DNA from: Roseomonas sp. E05
GTDB lineage: Bacteria; Pseudomonadota; Alphaproteobacteria; Acetobacterales; Acetobacteraceae
Direction of reading: 5' to 3'
Length of the DNA stretch: 64,000 nt
NCBI RefSeq assembly: GCF_030063475.1
Contig: NZ_JASIRT010000005.1
Coordinates: 62,001-126,000 of the forward strand
Positions 9,341-17,195 of the stretch are shown piece by piece. A program made the position numbers and the translations under genes. The notes beneath the pieces are model-generated. The model did no database searches. It was not told the DNA's origin and was given only the letters and a program-made list of their open reading frames with translations. Position 1 is the stretch's first letter. Each line of letters opens with the position of its first letter.

Positions 9341-9407
9341 GATGGCGGGGTCCGGGGTGACACTGTCACCCCGGCGGGAGGGGTCTGGGGAGGGCGGCGC
9401 CCTCCCC
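9341..9407 (-). terminator. Family-2 dispersed hairpin element, emrB copy
   Basis: Read on the minus strand after emrB: a 10-bp hairpin (GGGGAGGGCG / CGCCCTCCCC, 9387-9407), then an 11-bp hairpin (CCGGGGTGACA / TGTCACCCCGG, 9352-9374), then ACCCCGCCATC. The architecture matches the thiG and nikR copies. The bases between this copy and the thiG copy (9211-9340) contain further GC inverted repeats and no gene. Confidence 0.7.
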
Positions 9408-9418
9408 GGGGCGACGGC

Positions 9419-10987
9419 TCAGTGCGCCTCCCCGCCTCCGCCCGCCTTCTTCGGCCGTTGCAGCAGCAGGACCAGCGGCATGGAGAGCAGGAAGCAGCCG
9501 GCCATCAGCAGCAGCGTGTCGTTATAGGCGAGCACGAGGCCCTGCTGCACCACCAGGTTCTTGATCCGGGCCAACGCGGCGATGTCCGAGGCGCCGCCCA
9601 GCCGCCCGGCCATGGCCGCGCTGAGAGTGGACTGGTACTCGCCGACATAGGGCCGCGCCCAGTTCAGCGACTCGGCCATGTGCGTCCGGTGCGCGTAGGA
9701 GCGGTCGGTCACCAGGGTGTTGATCATGGCGAGCCCGATGGCGCCGCCGGCATTGCGCATCAGGTTGTAGAGCCCGGCGGCGCCCTTGAGCTGGGCGGGC
9801 GGCATGGTGCCGAGGGCGATCTGGTTCACCGGCGCCATGGTCAGCATCATCGCCACGCCGCGCAGGCCGAGGGGGAAGGCCAGTTCGGGGAAGGAGCTCT
9901 GCGCGGTGAGCTGGGCCGTCTGCCAGATCGCCACGAAGAACAGCAGCAGCCCGCCGGCCAGCATCAGGCGCGGGTCGGTGCGGGCGAGCAGCCGCCCGGC
10001 GAAGGGCGCGGTGCAGAACATGCAGACGCCGGTGATGAACATCACCTCGCCGATCTGCATGGAATTGTAGCCGCGCACCCGGCCGAGGAAGAGCGGCAGC
10101 AGGTAGACCGAGCCGTAGAGCCCGATGCCGACGGTGAAGCTGAACAGGCAGCCGATGGCAAAGTTGCGGTTGCGGAAGGCGCGCAGGTCCACGATCGGCT
10201 CGGCGCGGGTGAGCGCACGCCAGAAGAACAGCACGCCGGCGACCGCCGCCACCAGGCTCAGGTTGCGCACCGTCTCGTCGGCCAGCCAGTCCCAGCGCGG
10301 GCCTTCCTCCATGACGTATTCCAGGCTGCCGAGGAAGGCGGCCATGAACAGCAGGCCCCACCAGTCGAAGCGGGCCAGCAGGCTGCGGTCCGGGCGGTCG
10401 ATGTCCACCGTGTTCCAGACGGCGAAGGCGATCAGCGCGCCGATCGGCACGTTGATCAGGAACAGCCAGTGCCAGGAGAAGCTCTGCGTCAGCCAGCCGC
10501 CGAGGGTCGGGCCGATGGTCGGCGCCAGCGTCGCGGTCAGGCCGATGATGACGGTGGCGCCGGCGCGCTTGTTGCCGGGAAACATCAGGAAGCTGGCGGC
10601 GAAGACCGTCGGGATCATGGCGCCGCCGATGAAGCCCTGCGCGGCGCGGAAGACGATCATGGTGCCGAGGTTCGACGCCATGGCGCAGGCCAGCGAGAAG
10701 AGGGTGAAGCCCGCGGCCGAGGCGGTGAACAGCACCCGCGTGGAAAGCAGGCGCGAGAGGAAGCCCGAGAGCGGGATCATGACGATCTCCGCGATCAGGT
10801 AGCTGGTCTGCACCCAACTCGCCTCGTCCGGGCTGGCGGCGAGGCCGGCCTGGATCTCGGCGATGGAGGCGGAGACGATCTGGATGTCCAGGATCGCCAT
10901 GAACATGCCGAGCACCATGGCCATGAAGCCAAGGCGGGCGCGGAGCGGCATCTCTGGCGATTGCGCGGCGGGCGCGGCGGCGCTCAT
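9419..10987 (-). CDS. emrB: EmrB/QacA-type (DHA2) MFS drug efflux permease
   Basis: 522 residues with about 14 membrane segments. DHA2 landmarks include FMAILDIQIVSASIAEIQ in TM1, the motif C region GPTLGGWLTQSFSWHW near residue 160, and FLINVPIGALIAF. It exports drugs or toxic organics using the proton gradient, working with the membrane fusion protein encoded 12 bases upstream (emrA). The pair faces a TetR gene across two operators. No outer membrane TolC gene is nearby, so a TolC from elsewhere would complete the pump. Confidence 0.93.
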   Translation of the reverse strand: MSAAAPAAQSPEMPLRARLGFMAMVLGMFMAILDIQIVSASIAEIQAGLAASPDEASWVQTSYLIAEIVMIPLSGFLSRLLSTRVLFTASAAGFTLFSLACAMASNLGTMIVFRAAQGFIGGAMIPTVFAASFLMFPGNKRAGATVIIGLTATLAPTIGPTLGGWLTQSFSWHWLFLINVPIGALIAFAVWNTVDIDRPDRSLLARFDWWGLLFMAAFLGSLEYVMEEGPRWDWLADETVRNLSLVAAVAGVLFFWRALTRAEPIVDLRAFRNRNFAIGCLFSFTVGIGLYGSVYLLPLFLGRVRGYNSMQIGEVMFITGVCMFCTAPFAGRLLARTDPRLMLAGGLLLFFVAIWQTAQLTAQSSFPELAFPLGLRGVAMMLTMAPVNQIALGTMPPAQLKGAAGLYNLMRNAGGAIGLAMINTLVTDRSYAHRTHMAESLNWARPYVGEYQSTLSAAMAGRLGGASDIAALARIKNLVVQQGLVLAYNDTLLLMAGCFLLSMPLVLLLQRPKKAGGGGEAH

Positions 10988-10999
10988 GGGGGCAGTTCC

Positions 11000-12163
11000 T
11001 CAGTGGCCGCCCAGGCCGAGCGTCGCCGCGGCGGCGGCCAGGACGCCGCGCGGCGCCTCCGGATCGGCGCGGGTGTCCACCTCGACCACCACGGAGAGGC
11101 CGGGGCGCAGCCGGGCGACGGCCTCGGCGTTCTGGCCGGGCTCCAGCACCAGCTTCACCGGCACGCGCTGCACCACCTTGGTGAAGTTGCCGGTAGCGTT
11201 CTCCGGCGGCAGCAGGCTGAACTGGCTGCCGGTGGCGGGAGCGAAGCTGTCCACATGGGCGTGCAGCACCTGGCCGGGGATGGCATCCACCGTGACCTCG
11301 ACCGGCTGGCCTGGCCGCATGCCGGCGAGCTGCGTCTCCTTGAAGTTGGCGACGACGAAGAGCGCCTGCGGCGGCGGCGCCACGGCAATGAGCTGCTGCC
11401 CCGGCCGCACGCGCTGGCCGAGCTGCGCCGCGCGGTTGCCGGCGATCCCGTCGAAGGGCGCGCGGATCTCGACATAGGTGAGCGCGATGCGGGCCTGCTC
11501 CAGCGCGGCGGCGGCCTGGTCGCGCCGGGCCTCGGCCTGGGCGAGCTGCGCCTGCTGCACCGGCACGGCCTGCCGGCGCACCGCCAGCTCCGCCTCGGCG
11601 GCCTGCACGGCGGCGGCCGCCTTGCGCTGATCGGCCACCGCGGTCTCGGCCGACTGGCGGGATGAGTAGCCGCTGCCGCTGAGCGACTGGGTGCGGCGGG
11701 CCTCGGCATCGGCGCGGGCCAGTTCGGCGCGGGCCTGCTCGACCTGCGCCGCGGCGGCGCCGATCTGCGCCTGAAGCTGCGTGATGGTCTGGCGCGCGGT
11801 CTGGATGGCGGCCTCGGCCTCCTCCAGCGCCGCCTCGTCCTGCCGCACCAGCAGGCGGGCGTCGCGGTCATCGAGCCGCAGCAGCACCTGCCCGGCCTTG
11901 ACGGGCTGGTTGTCGGCCACGGCGACCTCGGTCACGTCCGCCTCGATACGCGGCGTCAGCACGGAGATGTCGCCCTGCACATAGGCGTCGTCGGTTTCGA
12001 CCAGGAAGCGGCCGGTGTGCCAGTACCAGTTGCCGCCCAGGGCGGCCGCGGCCAGCAGCACCACGGGCAGCACGCGCAGCAGCCAGCGGCGGCGGCGCTT
12101 GGGCGGGGGCAGGCTGGCCTGCGCGGCGCCGGCGGGGGCGGCGGGAGAGACGGGAGCGTTCAT
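11000..12163 (-). CDS. emrA: EmrA-type HlyD-family membrane fusion protein
   Basis: 387 residues from ATG 12163 (CCAGGATTGCCC upstream); a TTG two codons earlier is possible. One N-terminal membrane segment (LLRVLPVVLLAAAALGGNWY, residues ~25-45) is followed by a lipoyl half-domain (VETDDAYVQGDISVLTPRIEADVTEV), a long Ala/Gln/Glu-rich coiled-coil hairpin (residues ~90-210), and beta-barrel sequence (IRAPFDGIAGNRAAQLGQRV). It should bridge EmrB in the inner membrane to an outer membrane channel. Confidence 0.93.
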   Translation of the reverse strand: MNAPVSPAAPAGAAQASLPPPKRRRRWLLRVLPVVLLAAAALGGNWYWHTGRFLVETDDAYVQGDISVLTPRIEADVTEVAVADNQPVKAGQVLLRLDDRDARLLVRQDEAALEEAEAAIQTARQTITQLQAQIGAAAAQVEQARAELARADAEARRTQSLSGSGYSSRQSAETAVADQRKAAAAVQAAEAELAVRRQAVPVQQAQLAQAEARRDQAAAALEQARIALTYVEIRAPFDGIAGNRAAQLGQRVRPGQQLIAVAPPPQALFVVANFKETQLAGMRPGQPVEVTVDAIPGQVLHAHVDSFAPATGSQFSLLPPENATGNFTKVVQRVPVKLVLEPGQNAEAVARLRPGLSVVVEVDTRADPEAPRGVLAAAAATLGLGGH

Positions 12164-12175
12164 GGGCAATCCTGG

Positions 12176-12192
12176 AACTGAACGGTTCAGTT
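12176..12192. promoter_or_regulatory. TetR operator O1 in the emrAB/tetR spacer
   Basis: Palindrome AACTGAACGGTTCAGTT, 13 bases upstream of the emrA start. Its core (12177-12191) is the exact reverse complement of the O2 core. Binding would block emrAB transcription or initiation. Confidence 0.75.
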
Positions 12193-12238
12193 CAGTGAGC
12201 CGCCCAGGTGCTCCTTCCCGAACAGGAAGTCAAGACCG

Positions 12239-12255
12239 GACTGAACCGTTCAGTT
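12239..12255. promoter_or_regulatory. TetR operator O2 in the emrAB/tetR spacer
   Basis: Palindrome GACTGAACCGTTCAGTT. Its centre lies 63 bases (six helical turns) from O1, placing both sites on the same DNA face. It sits 42 bases upstream of the tetR start, consistent with autoregulation. Confidence 0.75.
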
Positions 12256-12296
12256 TGCCCTTGAATCCGGCCACCGGCCGGGCCTAGTGAGCGCAC

Positions 12297-12947
12297 ATGT
12301 CCCAAGCTGCCGAGTCCGTGGAAGCCTCACCAAAGCGCCGCGCCATCCTTGAGGCGGCGGCGGAGCTGTTCATGGCCGAGGGCTTCGGCGCCGTTTCCAT
12401 GGATGCGGTGGCGCGCGCGGCGCAGGTCTCCAAGGCAACGCTCTATGCCCATTTCCCGGGCAAGGAGGCCCTGTTCCTCGAAATCATCAGCGCCAACTGC
12501 CGAAAGATGCAGGCGATGATGGATGTGGCGCTCTCCGCCTCCGGCGTGACGCTGGAAGGGGCGCTGGCCGAACTGGGCCAGCAATGGCTGCATTTCCTGC
12601 TGCGGCCGGAGGTGCGGGCCCTGCACCGGGTGGTGGTCGCCGAGGGCCTGCGCTTCCCCAACCTGGCGCGGGACTTCTACGCTGGCGGGCCGCAATCCGT
12701 GCGCCGCTGGCTGGCGGGCTGGCTGGCGGCCGAGCAGCGCGCCGGCCGGCTGCGCCCGGACGCCGACCTGATGCTGGCGGCCGAGCAGTTCCTGGCCCTG
12801 CTGCGCGGCGACATCTTCGTGCGCGCGACGCTCGGCTTGATGCCAGGAGCGGGCGAGCGCGAGGTGGCAACGCAGGCGGCGAATTCCGCGCGGGCCATCG
12901 TCCGGCTCTACGGCACCGCACCGGCCATGGAGGCGGCTTCCGGCTGA
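12297..12947 (+). CDS. TetR-family repressor of the adjacent EmrAB pump
   Basis: 216 residues. The N-terminal TetR DNA-binding domain is clear: RRAILEAAAELFMAEGFG, then AQVSKATLYAHFPGKEALF (recognition helix with the family Tyr/His-F-xx-KE pattern). The rest is a helical ligand domain (AefR/AcrR-like C-terminal pattern). The gene is divergent from emrAB with two matching palindromes between, so it most likely represses both and is released by pump substrates. Confidence 0.9.
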   Translation: MSQAAESVEASPKRRAILEAAAELFMAEGFGAVSMDAVARAAQVSKATLYAHFPGKEALFLEIISANCRKMQAMMDVALSASGVTLEGALAELGQQWLHFLLRPEVRALHRVVVAEGLRFPNLARDFYAGGPQSVRRWLAGWLAAEQRAGRLRPDADLMLAAEQFLALLRGDIFVRATLGLMPGAGEREVATQAANSARAIVRLYGTAPAMEAASG

Positions 12948-12964
12948 CAGGCGGCACCGCCCCC

Positions 12965-12983
12965 GGGAATCGGAGGGATTCCC
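12965..12983 (+). terminator. Hairpin after the emrAB repressor gene
   Basis: GGGAATC, 5 bases, GATTCCC followed by CCCGG, 17 bases after the tetR stop. It resembles family-1 hairpins (G-run, AAT, then ATT, C-run) but lacks the TTCTTC tract. It is probably a weak terminator. Confidence 0.4.
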
Positions 12984-13339
12984 CCCGGTCACGCTTTCGG
13001 CGCAGGAGCCTTCCCGCCCTTCCCGCTCCGCTTCGGGAACTTTCCTCCTGCCGCAGGCCGCTCACGGAAAAAAACCGGCGCAAGGGGGAGAAAAACCTTT
13101 GCGTCGTGGCGCGACATCTCTATATGCGCGCCCAGACGCAGTACGCACGTGCCTCTGGCCCCAGGCCGACCGTAATCGGCCAAAGGTTTACGCAACGACG
13201 TCAAGCGTTCTGGCAACCCCGGCGAAGGCGCGAGCCTGACACCGGCCTCTTTTGGTCGCTGGTTCGTTCGACCGTTTCGTCAACTTGGGGCCGCCGCCCG
13301 AAAGGGGCGGTCCTTCCGTATCGGATGGAGGGTGGTGCG
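12984..13339 (+). promoter_or_regulatory. Long leader region upstream of the ornithine/lysine decarboxylase gene
   Basis: A 356-base spacer without a convincing full gene. Visible structure includes hairpins GGCCGA-6-TCGGCC (13164-13181), GGTCG-10-CGACC (13254-13273) and CCGCC...GAAA...GGCGG (13291-13310) just before the GGAGG ribosome site (about 13326). An ATG at 13123 opens an Arg-rich frame (including RQAFWQPRRRRE) that runs in frame into the decarboxylase. Alphaproteobacterial ornithine decarboxylase genes are known to carry a long structured leader (the speF RNA motif); position and length fit, but I cannot verify the consensus by eye. Confidence 0.4.
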
Positions 13340-14470
13340 ATGACCCCCAAGGTCTCCCGCTTCCTGCGCGACGTCGCTCCCGCGACGCCGTGCCTCGTCG
13401 TCGACGTGGATCGCGTCGCCGAGAACTACGGCCGGCTGAAGGCGGCGCTGCCGCTTGCCCGGATCTACTACGCGGTGAAGGCCAACCCCGCCGCCCCGAT
13501 CCTGAGTCGGCTGGTCGATCTCGATTCCTGCTTCGACGCCGCCTCGCTGGAGGAGGTGAATCTCTGCCTGGCCAATGGCGCCCGGCCGGAGTCGATCTCC
13601 TTCGGCAACACGGTGAAGAAGGAAAGCGCGATCAAGGCCGCCCACGAGGCCGGCGTGCGCATGTTCGCCTTTGATTCGGAGCCGGAGTTGCGCAAGCTCG
13701 CCCGCTCCGCGCCCGGCGCGAAGGTCTATTGCCGCATCCTCGTCGGCAATGTCGGCGCCGAATGGCCGTTGTCGAAGAAGTTCGGCTGCGAGGTCGAGAT
13801 GGCGAGGGAGCTGATGGTGCTGGCCGGCGAGCTCGGCCTGGATCCTTTCGGCATCTCCTTCCATGTCGGCAGCCAGCAGACCCGCACGGATGCCTATGAG
13901 GCGGCGATCGCCAAGGTTGGCCTGCTCTTCACCGACCTGAAGAATGCCGGCGTGAATGTCCGCATGATCAACATCGGCGGCGGCTACCCGGTGCGTTACC
14001 GCTCCGAGGTGCCGGAGATCGGCGCCATCGGCGATGCCATCATGGGCGCCATGGTCGAGGCCTTCGGCAATGCCCTGCCCGAGATGGTGGTGGAGCCGGG
14101 CCGCTTCATCGTGGGTGATGCGGGTGTGGTCTCCTCCGAGGTCGTGCTCGTCTCGCAGAAGGGGAAGGAGGACCCGGTGCGCTGGGTGTACCTGGACATC
14201 GGCCGCTTCGGCGGGCTGGCGGAAACCGAGGGCGAGGCGATCAAATACGCCTTCCGCACCCCGCATGACGGCGGCCTGGAAGGTCCGGTGACCATTGCCG
14301 GCCCGACCTGCGACAGCACCGACACGCTCTATGAGAAGTCCAACTACCGCCTGCCGCTGGCGCTCGACTCGGGCGACCGTGTGGAACTGCTTTCCACCGG
14401 CGCCTATGTGACGACCTATGCCAGCCAGGGGTTCAACGGCTTCGCCCCCCTGGCCGAGCACTACATCTGA
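13340..14470 (+). CDS. Fold-type III PLP-dependent ornithine/lysine decarboxylase
   Basis: 376 residues from ATG 13340 with GGAGGGTGGTGCG upstream. Alanine-racemase-fold decarboxylase motifs are all present: PLP lysine in YYAVKANP (near residue 49), SFHVGSQ, the phosphate-binding NIGGGYP, EPGRF, and the active-site cysteine in GPTCDSTD near residue 320. The enzyme makes putrescine from ornithine (and possibly cadaverine from lysine); substrate preference cannot be read from sequence. The frame is open far upstream, but the N-terminal extension is unlike the family. Confidence 0.93.
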   Translation: MTPKVSRFLRDVAPATPCLVVDVDRVAENYGRLKAALPLARIYYAVKANPAAPILSRLVDLDSCFDAASLEEVNLCLANGARPESISFGNTVKKESAIKAAHEAGVRMFAFDSEPELRKLARSAPGAKVYCRILVGNVGAEWPLSKKFGCEVEMARELMVLAGELGLDPFGISFHVGSQQTRTDAYEAAIAKVGLLFTDLKNAGVNVRMINIGGGYPVRYRSEVPEIGAIGDAIMGAMVEAFGNALPEMVVEPGRFIVGDAGVVSSEVVLVSQKGKEDPVRWVYLDIGRFGGLAETEGEAIKYAFRTPHDGGLEGPVTIAGPTCDSTDTLYEKSNYRLPLALDSGDRVELLSTGAYVTTYASQGFNGFAPLAEHYI

Positions 14471-14478
14471 CACCCCGC

Positions 14479-14503
14479 GGCGGGGAGGCCCCCCCTCCCC
14501 GCC
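14479..14503 (+). terminator. Hairpin after the decarboxylase gene
   Basis: Perfect 10-bp stem GGCGGGGAGG / CCTCCCCGCC with a C5 loop, 8 bases after the stop, followed by CGGTTTCTCCC. Likely a terminator with a weak U tract. Confidence 0.55.
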
Positions 14504-14570
14504 CGGTTTCTCCCGCTCCCTGCGCCTGTTTCGCGTTTGCCGGCAGCCGGTGGCCGGATAAACTCGCGCG

Positions 14571-15035
14571 ATGGACGCCATTGACCGGAACATCCTCGTC
14601 GCCTTGCAGGAGAATGGCGCAGCCGGCCTTGCCGAGCTGGCCAAGGTCGCGGGCCTCTCGGTCTCCGCCACCGCCGAACGCGTGAAGCGCCTGGAGGAGC
14701 GGGGCACCATCCGCGGCTGGCGCGCCGACCTGGATCCCGCCGCCATCGGCTGCCCGCTGCTCGCCTTCGTCTTCGTCTCGATGCGACCGGGGCGGGAGGA
14801 GAACGCCTTCCGCATCACCATGCGCGCGGCGGAGCCGGTGCTGGAATGCCACCACGTCACCGGCGCCTGGACCTTCCTGCTGAAGCTGCGCCTGCCTGAT
14901 CTCTCCGCCCTGGAGCGCTTCGTGGCCGATCAGGTGCGGGGCCAGCCGGGCGTGGAGCGCACCGAGACGGTCCTGGCCATCACCTCGGCGAAGGAAACCG
15001 CGATTCTTCCCGTCGCCGAAGCCACGGAAGAATAG
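14571..15035 (+). CDS. Lrp/AsnC-family transcriptional regulator
   Basis: 154 residues. The N-terminal helix-turn-helix is typical (MDAIDRNILVALQENGAAGLAELAKVAGLSVS split over residues 1-32, then RVKRLEERGTIRGW). The C-terminal RAM/ligand-binding domain includes VLECHHVTGAWTFLLKLRLPD. Such proteins sense amino acids and control amino acid metabolism. Lying directly downstream of the decarboxylase, it may control that gene or the convergent ABC operon. It ends at a family-1 terminator. Confidence 0.9.
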   Translation: MDAIDRNILVALQENGAAGLAELAKVAGLSVSATAERVKRLEERGTIRGWRADLDPAAIGCPLLAFVFVSMRPGREENAFRITMRAAEPVLECHHVTGAWTFLLKLRLPDLSALERFVADQVRGQPGVERTETVLAITSAKETAILPVAEATEE

Positions 15036-15038
15036 AAG

Positions 15039-15085
15039 TTCGGGGGAAGGAATTCCCCCGAACCCCCTTCTTCTTTTTGTCCGTT
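15039..15085 (+). terminator. Family-1 dispersed terminator, copy A1
   Basis: 10-bp stem TTCGGGGGAA / TTCCCCCGAA with GGAA loop (15039-15062), then CCCCC and TTCTTCTTTTTGTCCGTTT. It starts three bases after the Lrp/AsnC stop and faces copy A2. Confidence 0.85.
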
Positions 15086-15153
15086 TGGGGATGCATCGGC
15101 CGCAGTCGCCGGGGCTGTTTCGCCCCGGCGCGCACGCTCTCCGCCCGCGCGCC

Positions 15154-15208
15154 GAAACTGACAGAAAAAAGAAGAGGGGGGCCGGGGGAGAATTCATTCT
15201 CCCCCGGT
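15154..15208 (-). terminator. Family-1 dispersed terminator, copy A2
   Basis: On the minus strand: CCGGGGGAGAA / TTCTCCCCCGG with TGAA loop (15182-15207), a C run, TCTTCTTTTTTCTGTCAGTTTC. It directly abuts the stop codon of the dppF-like gene and pairs with A1 between the convergent genes. Confidence 0.85.
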
Positions 15209-16177
15209 CTACGCCACTTCCTCCGCCCGCCAGCACGCCGCCTGATGCGCGCTTCCTTCCAGCGCCGGCTCCTGCGCGCAGACCGGCGCGGCGAGCGGGC
15301 AGCGCGCGCGGAACCGGCAGCCCTCGGGGATGCGCGACGGGTCCGGCGGCTCGCCCTGCAGGATGAAGCCCTCCGTCACGCGCGGCCCACCGACGCGCGG
15401 CGCCGCCGCAAGAAGCGCGCGGGTATAGGGGTGCTTCGGCGCGGCGAAGAGCTCCGCCACCGGGCCGATCTCGACCACACGGCCGAGATACATCACCGCC
15501 ACCCGGTCGCACATGGAGCGCACCACGGCGAGGTCATGGCTGATGAACAGGTAGGTCAGGTTGAAGGCGGCGCGCAGGTTGCGGAACAGCGTCAGCACGG
15601 CCGCCTGCACGGAGACGTCGAGGCCCGAGGTCGGCTCATCGAGAATCACCAGCCTCGGCCCGAGCGCCAGGATGCGCGCCAGCCCGACGCGCCGCTGCTG
15701 CCCGCCGCTGATCTCGTGCGGATAGAGGTCGAGATGCGCGTCCGGCAGGCCCACCGCAGCGACGATCTCGCGGATGCGCGCCTCCCGTGCCGCGCGCGGC
15801 AGGCCGGTATGGATCACCAGCGGCTCGTGCAGCGAGCGGCGGAGGCTCCAGCTCGGGTCCAGCGAGGCGCCGGGGTCCTGATAGACGTATTGCAGCCGCG
15901 CGCGCACTTCGGGCGGGCGCTCCAGGCCCGGCGCGGCCACCTTGCGGCCCTCGAAATGGACCTCCCCTCCGGTAGGCGCGTGGATGCCCATGATGGTCTT
16001 GCCGAGGGTGGACTTGCCGCAGCCGGATTCGCCGACGATGCCCAGCACCTCGCCCTCGCGCACCGCGAGATCCACGCCGTCCAGTGCCCGCAACGTGCCG
16101 ATGCGGCGGTTGAGCAGGCCGCGCACCGGGAAGTGCCGCGTGAGGCCATGCAACTCCAGGATCGGTGCCTCAGGCAT
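15209..16177 (-). CDS. Peptide/opine-type ABC importer, ATP-binding protein (OppF/DppF type)
   Basis: 322 residues with Walker A GESGCGKSTLGK, signature ISGGQQRRVGLARIL, and Walker B LVILDEPTSGLD. The C-terminal CRFRARCPLAAPVC is the oligopeptide-ABC domain with Cys motif typical of OppD/OppF proteins. It is last in the nine-gene minus-strand operon, overlapping the preceding ATPase gene by 8 bases, and ends in a family-1 terminator. It powers import of the substrate captured by the binding protein at 19031-20620. Confidence 0.93.
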   Translation of the reverse strand: MPEAPILELHGLTRHFPVRGLLNRRIGTLRALDGVDLAVREGEVLGIVGESGCGKSTLGKTIMGIHAPTGGEVHFEGRKVAAPGLERPPEVRARLQYVYQDPGASLDPSWSLRRSLHEPLVIHTGLPRAAREARIREIVAAVGLPDAHLDLYPHEISGGQQRRVGLARILALGPRLVILDEPTSGLDVSVQAAVLTLFRNLRAAFNLTYLFISHDLAVVRSMCDRVAVMYLGRVVEIGPVAELFAAPKHPYTRALLAAAPRVGGPRVTEGFILQGEPPDPSRIPEGCRFRARCPLAAPVCAQEPALEGSAHQAACWRAEEVA

Positions 16178-17195
16178 CGGCGACGGCCTCCAGCGGCGCC
16201 ATCACCGGGTGGTGGCAGGCGGTGACATGCCCCTCCCCGCCGGCCAAAGCAGGGCGCGCGCTCCGGCAATGCTCGCTGGCGCGCGGGCAACGCGGATGGA
16301 AACGACAGCCCGGCGGCGCCGCGCGCGGGCTGGGCACGGTGCCGGGAATGCCGACGGGGTTGCGCCCCTCCTGCGGCAGACTCTCCAGCAGCAGGCGCGT
16401 ATAGGGGTGGCGCGGCGCACCGAAGAAGCTCTCGCGCGGGGCGATCTCGGCGGTCTGGCCGGCATACATCACGGCCACGCGGTCGCAGATCTCCCAGGCG
16501 GCGCCAAGGTCATGCGTGGTGAACAGCACGGCCACGCCGCGCTCAGTGGCGAGGCGGCGCAGCAGGGCCAGGATCTGCGCCTGCACGGTGACGTCGAGCG
16601 CCGTGGTCGGCTCGTCGGCGATGATCAGGCGCGGCCCGGGGAGCAGCGCCATGGCGATCATCACGCGCTGCCGCTGGCCGCCGGAGAGTTCATGCGGATA
16701 CTTTCGCAGCAGCCGCTCGGGCTGGGGAAGCTGCACCGCATCCAGCATGGCGATCACCGCCGCACGGTCGGCACGGCGGCGGCGCGGCGAATAGAGGCCG
16801 GTGCGCGCCCCCGGCTTCCGCCGCGGCGACTTCCACCGCATCAGGTCCATGATCTGCGTGCCGATGCGGAAGAGCGGATTGAAGCTGGCAAAGGGGTCCT
16901 GTGGAATGAAGGTGACGGCGCGGCCGCGCACCGCCCCCGCCGTCGCTTCCCCTGGCCCGGCCAGCATGTCGGCGCCGGCCAGCCGGATGCGCCCATGGCT
17001 GATGCGGGTGATGGCCGGTGGCAGCGTGCCGAGGATGGCGCGCGCCAGTGTTGTCTTGCCGCAGCCTGATTCGCCCACCAGCCCGACGATCTCGCCCGGC
17101 CGCACCGAGAGGTTCACCATGTCCAGCACGCGGGCGAGGCCGCCCTCGGTGCGGAAGCCGAGCGCCAGGTTCTCGACGGAGAGGATTTCAGTCAT
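16170..17195 (-). CDS. Peptide/opine-type ABC importer, ATP-binding protein (OppD/DppD type)
   Basis: 341 residues with Walker A GESGCGKTTLARAIL, signature LSGGQRQRVMIAMAL, Walker B LIIADEPTTALD, and the C-terminal Cys motif CRFHPRCPRASEHC. It forms a heterodimer with the downstream ATPase. It overlaps the upstream permease gene by 8 bases and the downstream ATPase gene by 8 bases, indicating tight translational coupling. Confidence 0.93.
   Translation of the reverse strand: MTEILSVENLALGFRTEGGLARVLDMVNLSVRPGEIVGLVGESGCGKTTLARAILGTLPPAITRISHGRIRLAGADMLAGPGEATAGAVRGRAVTFIPQDPFASFNPLFRIGTQIMDLMRWKSPRRKPGARTGLYSPRRRRADRAAVIAMLDAVQLPQPERLLRKYPHELSGGQRQRVMIAMALLPGPRLIIADEPTTALDVTVQAQILALLRRLATERGVAVLFTTHDLGAAWEICDRVAVMYAGQTAEIAPRESFFGAPRHPYTRLLLESLPQEGRNPVGIPGTVPSPRAAPPGCRFHPRCPRASEHCRSARPALAGGEGHVTACHHPVMAPLEAVADA

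Noticed and set aside
12584-14470. A single long plus-strand ORF running from within the TetR gene into the decarboxylase
   Set aside because: The first part is out of frame with the TetR protein and Arg/Pro-rich; a good ribosome site and family N terminus place the real start at 13340.
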